From Lacinutrix sp. (lineage in GTDB: Bacteria; Bacteroidota; Bacteroidia; Flavobacteriales; Flavobacteriaceae), in assembly GCF_029238095.1 (NCBI RefSeq), contig NZ_JAQWGS010000027.1:1-64000 (forward strand): a stretch of 64,000 bases of DNA, in the 5' to 3' direction. The translations under genes and the position numbers were made by a program. Shown in pieces: positions 22,945 to 33,034 of this stretch (positions are counted from its first letter, which is position 1; the number at the start of each line of letters is the position of its first letter). The notes under the pieces are model-generated. The model ran no database searches. It saw only the letters and a program-made list of their open reading frames with translations, and was not told the DNA's origin.

Positions 22945-23679
22945 ATGAAAGATAGCACACAAATATTTGGTTTAAGAGCAGTTATAGAAGCTATAAATGC
23001 AAACGAAACAATAGATAAGGTTTTTTTGCAAAAAGGACTTAAAGGCGAGTTATTTAATGAACTCGAAGCGCTTTTAAGACAAAAAGGCATAAACTCTTCT
23101 TATGTCCCAGTAGAAAAATTAAACCGCTTAACAAAAAATAACCATCAAGGTGTTGTTGCACAAATTTCTCCTATTTCTTTTTACGATCTAGATGAATTGG
23201 TTACAAAGACAATTGAAAGTGGTGCTACTCCACTATTCCTTTTATTAGATCAACTTAGTGATGTTAGAAATTTTGGTGCAATAATTAGAACTGCAGAATG
23301 TACTGGTGTTCATGGTATTATTATACAGAAAAAAGGTGGAGCTCCTGTTAATGGAGATACTATTAAAACAAGTGCTGGAGCTGTTTTTAAAGTACCTATT
23401 TGTAAAGTTGACCATATAAAAGACGCTATGTTTCACATGCAAGCAAGCGGTATAAAAGTTATAGCAGCAACTGAAAAAACAGAAAATACTGTTTTTGATG
23501 TATCTTTTGCAGGACCTTGTGCTATTATTATGGGAAGTGAAGGACGTGGTATTAATCCGTCTGTATTAAAATTGGTAGATACCAAAGCTAAGTTACCTTT
23601 GCTAGGTGATATAGAATCTCTTAATGTATCTGTAGCCTGTGGTGCTTTTTTATATGAAGCTTTAAGACAGCGACTTTAA
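22945..23679 (+). CDS. rlmB: 23S rRNA (guanosine-2'-O-)-methyltransferase RlmB (TrmH/SpoU family)
   Basis: IFGLRAVIEAI...LLDQLSDVRNFGAIIRTAECTGVHGIII...IMGSEGRGINPSVLKLVD...LNVSVACGAFLYE; start trimmed from 22906. Confidence 0.92.
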   Translation: MKDSTQIFGLRAVIEAINANETIDKVFLQKGLKGELFNELEALLRQKGINSSYVPVEKLNRLTKNNHQGVVAQISPISFYDLDELVTKTIESGATPLFLLLDQLSDVRNFGAIIRTAECTGVHGIIIQKKGGAPVNGDTIKTSAGAVFKVPICKVDHIKDAMFHMQASGIKVIAATEKTENTVFDVSFAGPCAIIMGSEGRGINPSVLKLVDTKAKLPLLGDIESLNVSVACGAFLYEALRQRL

Positions 23680-23716
23680 AAGTTTCTAATTAAAAAACAA
23701 TAATTAGTTTTTTATA

Positions 23717-24469
23717 CTACTCTTTGTGTTCTTTAAATATATAATTAATTTCCGAAATTTCCTTTGAAATTTCGTCAGTTTCAGTGAACCATTCATTGAC
23801 ATGTGGTAACTCGATAAAGTTTCCGTTTTCATCAAAATACTTTAAAAATTCATCTTCTTCTTCATTATAATTTGGATCTTCCCAAACATACTTTTTTGGC
23901 TTTGCAATAGTCTTTCTAAATAGTATTGCAAAAACTAATCCTGTTATTAAACCTGCAGTATGGCCTTCCCAAGAAATTTGTTCGTCTATAGGAAATGCAT
24001 ACATAAACAGACTTCCATATAGAAATACAACAACAAAGGACAAAGCTGTTAAACGATAGTTTTTAGAAAATAAACCAATAAAAAAATTGAAACTAAAAAG
24101 CACATAAATAAGTCCGCTAGCACCAATATGATAAGATGGTCTTCCTATTAACCATGTTATTAATCCAGAAAGTAAAATACCATATATAACAACTTTAAAG
24201 GCAATTGGTCTATAGAAATAAAATAATGCTGAAGACAATACAAATAAAGGAATAGTATTGGAATATAAATGTTTAATACCTGAATGAATTAGTGGACTAA
24301 ACAAAACACCTCTTAAACCTTTTATTGTTTGAGGATACACACCATACTTATTGAAACGATAACCAAATCTAATTTCAATAGCAAACACGAGCCAAATTAA
24401 TAACACGAATAGCAATGGATACAGTAATGTGTCTATTGAAAATGTAAAAGGTTGCTCTTGTTTATTCAT
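23717..24469 (-). CDS. Rhomboid family intramembrane serine protease
   Basis: Catalytic GASG motif HIGASGLIYVLFSFNF and WEGHTAGLITG His motif in a multi-TM protein. Confidence 0.88.
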   Translation of the reverse strand: MNKQEQPFTFSIDTLLYPLLFVLLIWLVFAIEIRFGYRFNKYGVYPQTIKGLRGVLFSPLIHSGIKHLYSNTIPLFVLSSALFYFYRPIAFKVVIYGILLSGLITWLIGRPSYHIGASGLIYVLFSFNFFIGLFSKNYRLTALSFVVVFLYGSLFMYAFPIDEQISWEGHTAGLITGLVFAILFRKTIAKPKKYVWEDPNYNEEEDEFLKYFDENGNFIELPHVNEWFTETDEISKEISEINYIFKEHKE

Positions 24470-24584
24470 ACTTTAATAAATATAGCAATTTGTAAACCAT
24501 AAATTGAAAAGTGATACAATGTCAGTTACCTAAGAATTGATAAAAGTCTCGATAATTACACAAAAAAATGTTTAATTTTACCTC

Positions 24585-25862
24585 ATGAATATTCCTTTAG
24601 CCGAAAGATTAAGACCTAAAACATTAGCAGATTATGTTAGCCAAGCACATTTGGTTGGTGAACAAGGCACGCTAACAAAACAAATTAATCAAGGCATGAT
24701 TGCTTCTATGATTTTTTGGGGACCTCCAGGAATTGGAAAAACAACACTTGCCAATATTATTGCTGAAACCTCTGGAAGACCTTTTTATACTTTAAGCGCT
24801 ATTAGCTCTGGAGTAAAAGATGTACGCGAAGTTATAGAAAAAGCAAAACAAAGTGGTGGGTTGTTTACCACTAAAAATCCTATTCTATTTATAGATGAAA
24901 TCCATAGGTTTAGTAAATCTCAACAAGATTCCCTTTTACAAGCTGTAGAAAAAGGTTGGGTGACTTTAATTGGCGCTACAACCGAAAACCCAAGTTTCGA
25001 GGTTATTCCTGCATTATTGTCACGCTGTCAGGTTTATATTTTAAATCCGTTTGAAAAAAAGGATTTAGAGGTGCTTTTAAAGCGTGCTATTGAAACTGAT
25101 GAGGAAATATCTAAAAAAAAGATAACACTTAAAGAAACCAGTGCGCTATTAAGACTTTCTGGAGGTGATGCAAGAAAATTACTTAATATTTTTGAGTTGA
25201 TTGTAAATTCTGAGGCTTCAAATACTATTACAATTACAAATGACATGGTTTTAGAAAAAGTGCAAAATAATACTGTACGCTACGATAAGACTGGTGAGCA
25301 ACATTACGATATAGTTTCTGCTTTTATTAAATCTATTCGAGGAAGCGACCCAAATGCTGCAGTGTATTATTTAGCACGAATGGTAGAAGGTGGAGAAGAT
25401 GTAAAATTTATTGCAAGACGCCTTCTAATTCTTGCAAGCGAAGATATTGGCAATGCTAATCCAACAGCTCTAGTACTAGCAAACACAACCTTTCAAGCTG
25501 TTTCAACCATAGGCTATCCAGAGTCTCGAATTATCTTAAGCCAATGTGCTACATACTTGGCCTGTTCGCCAAAAAGTAATGCTGCTTATATGGCTATTGG
25601 CAATGCACAGCAACTGGTAAAACAAACAGGTGATTTATCTGTGCCTTTAGCGATGCGAAATGCACCAACAAAGCTTATGAAAGAGATTGGTTATGGAGAA
25701 AACTATAAGTATTCGCATAATTACAACAACAATTTTGTGTTACAAGAATTTTTACCTAAAGAAATTGTAGACACCAAGCTTTACGATCCTGGAAATAATG
25801 CCAGAGAAAATGCACAACGCGACTTTTTAAAAGCGAGTTGGAAAGAAAAGTATGGTTATTAG
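24585..25862 (+). CDS. rarA: Replication-associated recombination protein A (AAA ATPase)
   Basis: [25 protein letters not shown]; Walker [31 protein letters not shown]. Confidence 0.93.
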   Translation: MNIPLAERLRPKTLADYVSQAHLVGEQGTLTKQINQGMIASMIFWGPPGIGKTTLANIIAETSGRPFYTLSAISSGVKDVREVIEKAKQSGGLFTTKNPILFIDEIHRFSKSQQDSLLQAVEKGWVTLIGATTENPSFEVIPALLSRCQVYILNPFEKKDLEVLLKRAIETDEEISKKKITLKETSALLRLSGGDARKLLNIFELIVNSEASNTITITNDMVLEKVQNNTVRYDKTGEQHYDIVSAFIKSIRGSDPNAAVYYLARMVEGGEDVKFIARRLLILASEDIGNANPTALVLANTTFQAVSTIGYPESRIILSQCATYLACSPKSNAAYMAIGNAQQLVKQTGDLSVPLAMRNAPTKLMKEIGYGENYKYSHNYNNNFVLQEFLPKEIVDTKLYDPGNNARENAQRDFLKASWKEKYGY

Positions 25863-26698
25863 AATTTAATTTCTAATGCTATAACTTTTAAATCGTTTCC
25901 ATTAGCTTCAGCAATAACCCAATTATTATTTAATTTATAAATTATTGCATCTCTATCTTTCACAATATATAAATCAGTTTTTCCAGAAAATAAAATACTA
26001 TAAACTTTATTACCATTACTATTTATTAAATTATAAGCAAAGGCACTATCTGGTATGGCTTCAGCACGAAGACGATAAGTAGAATCAGCTGTATTTTTTG
26101 AAGATTCTTCTTTTTTTATTTGTTGCTCTTTAACTTCTTCAACAACTACATTCTCATCCTTTGTAGCTTCTTTAAGTTGCTTTACTTCTGCTTTAAGTTT
26201 ATCTATTTCTTCTTGCTTCTCCTCGACTACTGCAATTTCTTGATTTAAAGTCATTTCATTTTTAGCATTATAATTGTAATTTTCAGATTCAAAACTTGTA
26301 AATGCTTGCCTTAAAGCTTCGTTATAAGCTACTTTTAAATTCTTATCTCTAGATTCTCCTTGAACACTTGTAAAAATCACTTCATTTTTACAATTTTTTA
26401 ATTGTACCAAAAGCTTGGTTTTAAAAAAGTTAGACTCTTTTAATACATCGGCTTTTAAAGCCAAACAATTGTTTTTAGCATAATCACTTGGCAAAACAAC
26501 ATCATCTGCCATTATAGGCTCAAAATTGTATTTTTCGAATAAATATTTAGTTAATGAATTTAATCTATATTGATCTGCTTCTTTTAAAAATTCGAACTTT
26601 TCTGGAACGATAATATATTTATAATCGTTAAGGCTTTGTTGAGCAAAAGTTGCTATAAAAGCAAAAAACGTGAGTAAAATTAAAACTGTTTTTTTCAT
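25859..26698 (-). CDS. Hypothetical secreted protein with a coiled-coil region
   Basis: Signal peptide-like N-terminus, Lys/Glu-rich coiled-coil segment; convergent 4-nt overlap with rarA. Confidence 0.6.
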   Translation of the reverse strand: MKKTVLILLTFFAFIATFAQQSLNDYKYIIVPEKFEFLKEADQYRLNSLTKYLFEKYNFEPIMADDVVLPSDYAKNNCLALKADVLKESNFFKTKLLVQLKNCKNEVIFTSVQGESRDKNLKVAYNEALRQAFTSFESENYNYNAKNEMTLNQEIAVVEEKQEEIDKLKAEVKQLKEATKDENVVVEEVKEQQIKKEESSKNTADSTYRLRAEAIPDSAFAYNLINSNGNKVYSILFSGKTDLYIVKDRDAIIYKLNNNWVIAEANGNDLKVIALEIKF

Positions 26699-26706
26699 AA
26701 TAATTG

Positions 26707-27393
26707 TTATAAGAATTCTTTTAAATCTAGTAAATGCTTAACTTCTTTAATATCCTTTTCTAGTGTTACATTATGGTAATTATAACAAATAGCATCTAAG
26801 CCAATGTTTAAAGCTCCAAGTATATCTGCTTCGTAATTATCACCAATCATTATACCATTTTCTTTTTTAATGTTTGCAAGCGATAATGCATGATGAAACA
26901 CTTTTGCATTTGGTTTTTTAACTCCTACAGCTTCAGAGCTTGTTACGGTTTCAAAGTAGTGCGAAATATTAGATTTTTCTAATTTTGTTTGCTGTACTTC
27001 AATAAAACCATTGGTAATAATATGCAATTTATATTTTGGTTTTAAATAGTCTAAAATTTCAATAGTACCATCAAAAACATGATTATAGGTTGTTAAATAA
27101 TCGATATAATCTATTGCTAATTGATGTATTACTTGGTCTTCAACTACAATATCTAAAGCATCAAAAGCCTCTTTAAGTCTGCCATAACGCAAATTACTTT
27201 TAGTTACTTTCTCTTCTCGATAGAGTTTCCAATATTTTAAATTTATAGGTTGATAAATTTCAGAAAAACGTTTCAAGTCTACATCAATAGTATTCTTTTT
27301 AAAAATTATTCCGAAGGTTAGTTCAGAATTTTTATCGAAATCCCAAAGCGTGTGGTCCAAATCGAAAAAGATATCTGTTATTTTATGCTTCAT
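26707..27393 (-). CDS. YjjG-family noncanonical pyrimidine nucleotidase / HAD hydrolase
   Basis: ITDIFFDLDHTLWDFDKNSE, HIITNGF, GVKKPNAKVFHHAL, MIGDNYEADILGA. Confidence 0.85.
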   Translation of the reverse strand: MKHKITDIFFDLDHTLWDFDKNSELTFGIIFKKNTIDVDLKRFSEIYQPINLKYWKLYREEKVTKSNLRYGRLKEAFDALDIVVEDQVIHQLAIDYIDYLTTYNHVFDGTIEILDYLKPKYKLHIITNGFIEVQQTKLEKSNISHYFETVTSSEAVGVKKPNAKVFHHALSLANIKKENGIMIGDNYEADILGALNIGLDAICYNYHNVTLEKDIKEVKHLLDLKEFL

Positions 27394-28684
27394 CTGTAGA
27401 ATCTAATATAATATTGAAAAGTTCTTTATAATCTTTCCATGTTTCTGTTGTGCCAAAGGTATAATTATGGAACACAGGAACAAACTCACCATTCACCTTT
27501 TTTACAGCATTAATAATTTGATTTAAATGCATTTTTTTATCTAAAGTCGACTGGTATTTTAGTAAAGCATAATCTAAAACATGGTAAGTATTAATGCGTA
27601 ACGGTGTTTGGATTTCGTAATCTAAGTCGTAAAAGAAAAAAGGTGTACAGGTTCCAGCTCTAAAACCAATTTGGTTTATATAACCCATAGTAAAATCTTC
27701 AGGTATTTCTAACTCTACAAGGTTTCTGTAAGATTCTGGTAAATTTAATTTAGAATAGGAATTTCTGGACGCATATAAATCTTGATTAATAATAGATTCC
27801 ATTCTTAGTTTTTCGGTTTTAAGAATTGCACTATCTGTAAGCGCAAAATAGGAAGCTTTAAGTCCAATTTTAGAATAGTCTCCTACTTCTTTTATTAGAG
27901 AAATAAACTTACTTTTTTGTGCGTTTATATTTTTATCGTAAGTAGAAAAATCGCCAATTAAAAAAAAGAATATAAATTTATCTTTTACTTGTTTCTGTTT
28001 ATTAATAATATATTTAAATGTATCGTAAGGATCGTTTCTAAACCCAAATAACACAGAATATCGAGTGTAAATGTTTTTTAGTTTAAAACGAAACAAATCG
28101 TTAAACGTACCACCAACACTTCGCATGATGCCTTTTAATTTATAACTGTAGGCTTTTGGAATATCTATAACTGGTGTAATTTTATACTGTCGCTCTGGAA
28201 ATGTAAAGTCTGGAAATTGTACTTCCAAAGTTTTTCTAAATTTTAAAGCCCAAATATCTACCACTGGTTGTCTTAAAAAACCATTATTAAAAGCTAGACT
28301 TTCTTTGGCAGTAAAACGTCCAAACTCGTCTTTTACATGTGGCATATATTCTTCATAACGACTCAGCAAATAAAAAGAAGCTGCAAAAATATCGAATGGT
28401 AAAGCACTTTGTTCTCCATTTGGGAAAAAGCATTTTGTGTCTTCCCAATCGCTAACCTTTATTTCGACATCGTTTAATCCTTGTTCAAAAAGCAACTCAT
28501 TAGAGCGAATAAAAAACTCTTTACCTAATGGCTGCCTTGTGTAAGACATTTTTAAATTGTCGTGCGCTATAAAATCTTCTATAGTAGTAGTAAAACTTAC
28601 AGGCACTCCTAAAATTCGCGTACAGATTTGTTTAAAAGTGTAGCGTAATCTTGGTGTAATTTTATGAGTGTATACTAATAACAT
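27383..28684 (-). CDS. Polysaccharide deacetylase family protein with an N-terminal extension
   Basis: Pattern LPFDIFAASFYLLSRYEEY...KFRKTLEVQFPDF and IGLKASYFALTD typical of the Bacteroidota family; start likely internal to ORF 28732. Confidence 0.6.
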   Translation of the reverse strand: MLLVYTHKITPRLRYTFKQICTRILGVPVSFTTTIEDFIAHDNLKMSYTRQPLGKEFFIRSNELLFEQGLNDVEIKVSDWEDTKCFFPNGEQSALPFDIFAASFYLLSRYEEYMPHVKDEFGRFTAKESLAFNNGFLRQPVVDIWALKFRKTLEVQFPDFTFPERQYKITPVIDIPKAYSYKLKGIMRSVGGTFNDLFRFKLKNIYTRYSVLFGFRNDPYDTFKYIINKQKQVKDKFIFFFLIGDFSTYDKNINAQKSKFISLIKEVGDYSKIGLKASYFALTDSAILKTEKLRMESIINQDLYASRNSYSKLNLPESYRNLVELEIPEDFTMGYINQIGFRAGTCTPFFFYDLDYEIQTPLRINTYHVLDYALLKYQSTLDKKMHLNQIINAVKKVNGEFVPVFHNYTFGTTETWKDYKELFNIILDSTDEA

Positions 28685-28781
28685 ATAGCTTTGGCAAATT
28701 CCAATCGCTAAAATACCAAATTCCAAGTACAATATGTTATTTCAAATCACACATCTAGTAAAAGTGTTTCTGACTTAGAAT

Positions 28782-29483
28782 TTAAGTAATTAAGTTTTCG
28801 TCTGCAAAACTAAAGTATGCGTTTTCTGTAATTATTAAATGATCAAGGACTTTAATGTCTAAACTCTGTCCTGCAGTTTTTAATTTTGTTGTTAAATCTT
28901 TATCGGCTTGACTTGGTTTTAAAGTTCCAGAAGGATGGTTATAAACTAGAATAATAGCTGTTGCACTAACTTCTAATGCTGTTTTTAGAGCCAAACGCAC
29001 ATCTACTAAAGTACCAGTAATACCTCCTTTGCTGAGCTGATTTTTCTGGATAACCTTATTAGAATTATTTAAATAAACAATCCAAAATTCTTCATGTGCT
29101 AAGTCTCCAATTACAGGTTGCATCAACTCAAAAACCGAAACGTTTGATGTAATTTTTTTGCGTTCTAAAGCATCAGCTCCTCTTCTTCGTCTTCCTAACT
29201 CTAATGCTGCAATAATAGATATGGCTTTGGCTTCACCAATCCCTTTAAATGCTGTAAGTTGTTTAATAGATAGTTTTCCTAATTCGCTTAAGTTATTATC
29301 TGTACTCGCTAAAATACGCTTAGATAACGCTACTGCACTTTCTGCCTTAGTTCCAGAACCTATTAAAATAGCTACAAGCTCAGCATCGCTTAAAGCGGCT
29401 TTGCCTTTATCTCTTAGTTTCTCTCTTGGCTGGTCGTGTTGCGACCAGTTTTTTATTGAAAATGAAGCGCCTTTTTCTGTCAT
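28782..29483 (-). CDS. radC: DNA repair protein RadC (JAB domain)
   Basis: DQPREKLRDKGKAALSDAELVAILIGSG...VYNHPSGTLKPSQADKDLT...DHLIIT. Confidence 0.93.
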   Translation of the reverse strand: MTEKGASFSIKNWSQHDQPREKLRDKGKAALSDAELVAILIGSGTKAESAVALSKRILASTDNNLSELGKLSIKQLTAFKGIGEAKAISIIAALELGRRRRGADALERKKITSNVSVFELMQPVIGDLAHEEFWIVYLNNSNKVIQKNQLSKGGITGTLVDVRLALKTALEVSATAIILVYNHPSGTLKPSQADKDLTTKLKTAGQSLDIKVLDHLIITENAYFSFADENLIT

Positions 29484-29534
29484 CTAGTAAATATAAAAAT
29501 TGTAAATTTATAAATCGTTAATCTAAATTAGTAA

Positions 29535-30134
29535 TTGCTTTTGAAATATCCACCAAAACACCATCAAGATAACGATAGAAATCACATAATAGAAGTGATT
29601 AAAACCTATCCTTTAGCAACTATAATATCGGTTAAAAATAATGAGCCTTTAATTACACATTTACCTTTAATTTTTAAAGATGATAAGCTTGTTGGACACA
29701 TAGACATCTACAATCCACAAACCCAATTACTAAAAGACAATAACAACATAACTATTCTATTTTATGGCCCACAATGTTATATTTCGCCAAGTATTTACAC
29801 AACTACACAGTTACCAACCTGGAACTATATTCGCGTGCATTTAAAAGGAAAAGTGAATGCAATAGAAAGTACAGAAGCTTTAAAGGCATCGCTAATAAGT
29901 ATGACCGAATTTTTAGAAGCACCAGACCACAAATACACTTTAGAGGCTAATAATCCTAGATTAGATGCTAACCTCAACTATATAAAACTTTTTGAAATTA
30001 CTATTGATACTTGGGAAGGTAAATTTAAACTCTCGCAAGACAAACACCCAAAAGACATAGAAAATGCGAGAGCCGAATTGGTTCGTGCTAACCAAGAAAA
30101 TGTTAAGGCATTTTTGGATGGTGTTTTTAGCTAA
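29535..30134 (+). CDS. FMN-binding negative transcriptional regulator (PaiB-like)
   Basis: MLLKYPPKHHQDNDRNHIIEVIKTYPLATIIS...LPTWNYIRVHLKGK; TTG start. Confidence 0.85.
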   Translation: MLLKYPPKHHQDNDRNHIIEVIKTYPLATIISVKNNEPLITHLPLIFKDDKLVGHIDIYNPQTQLLKDNNNITILFYGPQCYISPSIYTTTQLPTWNYIRVHLKGKVNAIESTEALKASLISMTEFLEAPDHKYTLEANNPRLDANLNYIKLFEITIDTWEGKFKLSQDKHPKDIENARAELVRANQENVKAFLDGVFS

Positions 30135-30160
30135 AACTTAGTTTGATTTTCTAAAAAAGA

Positions 30161-30393
30161 TTAAGAACTTAGTCTCAATGAATAAAATATTACTACAATT
30201 ATTAGAGCAAAAACCACAATAAATGTTAAAATCAGGTTGTAAAGTATTTGATTAAAACCTTCAGAAAAATATTTAGTTTTTTTAGGCTTCTCTCCTGTTA
30301 TCTTATAAATAATATAGAAGAATCCAAAACGTATTGCCATTCCAATAACAGATGAAATTATACTAAAAAAGGATTTCTTTGATTATTCAGCAT
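30161..30393 (-). pseudogene. Small membrane protein, frameshifted at a poly-T tract (intact form would be about 77 aa)
   Basis: ATG at 30393 reads MLNNQRNPFLV*; adding one T to the T6 run near 30365-30370 gives MLNNQRNPFFSIISSVIGMAIRFGFFYIIYKITGEKPKKTKYFSEGFNQILYNLILTFIVVFALIIVVIFYSLRLSS*. Confidence 0.6.
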
Positions 30394-30414
30394 TAATTAA
30401 TTTATAGATAAACC

Positions 30415-31770
30415 TTAACCAACCAACTTCTTCAAAGCCTCAAAATCCAAACCTCCATAATTTCCAGAACTCATCAACAACAAAGCTTTATCATCAAAAT
30501 TCTGAGAGAATAAAAAGTCTTTAAATGCTTCAGGATTGGTATAAATAATTAAATCGTCTCTCTGGAAAGCATTAGCAATTTGCTCGTGTGTTACTGCTTC
30601 CAATTTTTTAATTTCTACAGCATGAGGAGAATAAAAAACCACTGCAACGTCTGCTGCATCTAGTGCGCCTTTATATTCCTTTAAAAACTCAGCATTTAAA
30701 CTACTGTAAGTATGTAGTTCTAAACAAGCAACTAAAGTTCTATTTTGGTATTGTTCTTTTACAGCATTTGTAGTAGCTTCAACCTTACTTGGTGAATGTG
30801 CAAAATCTTTGTAAGCGACACTAGTTTTGCTTTCGGCTATTTTTTCTAAACGTTTACTTGCACCTTTAAAAGTTGAAATGGCCTCGTAAAAATCGTCTTC
30901 ATCAATTCCCATGTGTTGGCAAATCCATTTTGCGCCAGCCAAATTATTTAAATTGTGTTTCCCAAAAACTTCAATTGGCAAAGGTCCTTCTGGTGTTTCT
31001 AAAAGTGTTTCTCCATCTTCAACTGTATAGTCTGGAGTTTGGTATGCTAATTTTCTTATTGGGTTTTCGCTGGCTTCCACTACGCGTTTTACCTCATCAT
31101 CTTCTTCGTTATAATTAATGCTTCCACCTTGTACAACAGAGTCTACAAAAATACTAAACTGCTCTACATAGTTTTCGTAAGTAGGAAACACATTAATATG
31201 ATCCCAAGCAATGCCACTTAATAGGGCAATATTTGGTTTATAAAGGTGAAATTTTGGTCGTCTGTCTATTGGTGAACTTAAATACTCATCGCCTTCAAGC
31301 ACAATAAAGTCGTTCTCTTCCGTAAGTTTTACCATAACATCAAAACCTTCTAATTGTGCACCAACCATATAATCGACATCGCGATTGTGATAATGCATCA
31401 CGTGTAAAATCATAGACGTAATGGTTGTTTTTCCATGGCTTCCACCAATAACCACTCTCGTTTTATGTTTAGATTGTTCGTATAAAAACTCTGGATAGCT
31501 GTAAATTTTTAAGCCTAATTCTTGGGCTTTTAACAATTCTGGATTATCTGCTTTTGCATGCATACCTAAAACAATAGCATCTAAACTAGATGTTATTTTC
31601 TCTGGAAACCAACCAAAAGCTTTTGGTAATAATCCTTTTGCTTCTAATCTTGATTTTGAAGGCTCGAAAACTGTATCGTCGCTTCCTGTAACTTGGTAAC
31701 CTTTATTGTGTAAAGCTAAGGCAAGGTTGTGCATGGCACTACCACCAATCGCTATAAAATGTACATTCAT
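30415..31770 (-). CDS. mpl: Mur ligase family, UDP-N-acetylmuramate:L-alanyl-gamma-D-glutamyl-DAP ligase (Mpl)-like
   Basis: MNVHFIAIGGSAMHNLALALHNKGYQVTGSDD; ATP motif GGSHGKTTITSMILH; AWDHINVFPT; DFAHSPSK. Confidence 0.85.
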   Translation of the reverse strand: MNVHFIAIGGSAMHNLALALHNKGYQVTGSDDTVFEPSKSRLEAKGLLPKAFGWFPEKITSSLDAIVLGMHAKADNPELLKAQELGLKIYSYPEFLYEQSKHKTRVVIGGSHGKTTITSMILHVMHYHNRDVDYMVGAQLEGFDVMVKLTEENDFIVLEGDEYLSSPIDRRPKFHLYKPNIALLSGIAWDHINVFPTYENYVEQFSIFVDSVVQGGSINYNEEDDEVKRVVEASENPIRKLAYQTPDYTVEDGETLLETPEGPLPIEVFGKHNLNNLAGAKWICQHMGIDEDDFYEAISTFKGASKRLEKIAESKTSVAYKDFAHSPSKVEATTNAVKEQYQNRTLVACLELHTYSSLNAEFLKEYKGALDAADVAVVFYSPHAVEIKKLEAVTHEQIANAFQRDDLIIYTNPEAFKDFLFSQNFDDKALLLMSSGNYGGLDFEALKKLVG

Positions 31771-31791
31771 GTTTTAATGTTGAAGATGATT

Positions 31792-31799
31792 CAAAGATA
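31792..31799 (-). promoter_or_regulatory. -7 element TATCTTTG upstream of mpl
   Basis: TAnnTTTG 21 nt from the start codon; no clean -33 TTG. Confidence 0.4.
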
Positions 31800-31842
31800 G
31801 TTTTTTGGTACGAATTTTAGGAATATTCCCAGAGAAAAACAA

Positions 31843-32793
31843 TCAATGTAACGTTTCTTTAAATTCCTTAAAAACATCAATTTCTGGCAAATCAGTAATC
31901 GCTTTATCAATCCAAATTAACGCTTCATCTTTATCTTTTTTATGCTTATAAATTTGTGCTAATCTATAATAAGCCCAAGCTTTTGGAACACCATCTTGTG
32001 AGCTATAATTATCGATATAAACTTTTAAACAAAACTCACCTTTTTCTAGTTGTACATTGTAATCTGCACACACTTTTCCTATTTGGTAGTGCATGGCATT
32101 ACGTTTATGTTTTACATGTGCTGCTTCAAGATTAGAAATTGCTTTTATAGATTTTCCTTCTTTCTCGTAGAATTTAGTCAACTTATCGTAACAGGTTATG
32201 GAGCCTCCTTCCTTAATGGCTAGCTTGTAGAATTTTTCGGCTAATTCAGGTTCTTTATCGTATTCGTAAATATAACCTTTTGCCAAATAACCATCTACTT
32301 TAGACAATTTTTCAAGCTCGTTAGCATATTTAAAACTTTTACTTTTACTGCCACCAATAATACCTGGTAGTTGCATATATAATTCTACCAAAGCCCAACG
32401 TGTATCTACGTGGTTTGGGTCGAGTTGTGCAGCTTTTAAAAAGGCTTCTTTTACATCACCAATAATCCCTATCGCTCTAATTTTAGTCACATTTAATGCT
32501 TTCATTCCTAAAGCACCTCCATATTTGTAATGAAAATTAGCTTCAGTAGGTTTGGCTTCAACTAACAGCTTGTATTGTGTTATGGCTTCGTCCCATTTTT
32601 TTTGATATCCAAAAGCATCACCAAGTAATTCAGTTGCTTGAATATTATCAGGATTATTATTTACAAAAGGAATAAGCACTTTTTCTGCTTTATAAAATTG
32701 CTTACTTTCAATTAATTTTTGTGCTTCAGTAAGGCTTGTTTGCCCAATCAAAAAGAGCGGAAAAAACACTAAACCTAATACGATTTTTTTCAT
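31843..32793 (-). CDS. TPR-repeat secreted protein
   Basis: Signal peptide; repeated TPR-like units, e.g. NNPDNIQATELLGDAFGYQKKWDEAITQYKLLVEAKP. Confidence 0.75.
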   Translation of the reverse strand: MKKIVLGLVFFPLFLIGQTSLTEAQKLIESKQFYKAEKVLIPFVNNNPDNIQATELLGDAFGYQKKWDEAITQYKLLVEAKPTEANFHYKYGGALGMKALNVTKIRAIGIIGDVKEAFLKAAQLDPNHVDTRWALVELYMQLPGIIGGSKSKSFKYANELEKLSKVDGYLAKGYIYEYDKEPELAEKFYKLAIKEGGSITCYDKLTKFYEKEGKSIKAISNLEAAHVKHKRNAMHYQIGKVCADYNVQLEKGEFCLKVYIDNYSSQDGVPKAWAYYRLAQIYKHKKDKDEALIWIDKAITDLPEIDVFKEFKETLH

Positions 32794-32809
32794 AATTTAT
32801 AAGTTAATA

Positions 32810-32817
32810 CAAAAATA
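32810..32817 (-). promoter_or_regulatory. -7 element TATTTTTG upstream of the TPR protein gene
   Basis: TAnnTTTG 16 nt from the start codon; no clean -33 TTG. Confidence 0.35.
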
Positions 32818-33034
32818 ATAATCTATTTGTATTGTTTTTGATTTTGTATCAAAAAATGTTCCGCTAACATTTAAGTTAGCGTATCTTTAAAATGTTATTA
32901 CTTTAAAAAAAGGAAACTAAAATAAAAGGTTACTTTTAAAACTGCTTAGTTTACTCATTGAAACGACTACATTACGTATTTAGTGTTTTGTTGAACATAC
33001 TTTGCTATTAAATTGCTTCAAAAAATTGATTACA

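Noticed and set aside
32862-32881. CGCTAAC-atttaa-GTTAGCG hairpin upstream of the truncated A2M gene
   Set aside because: Lacks a T-tract or other context; not distinguishable from a random short inverted repeat
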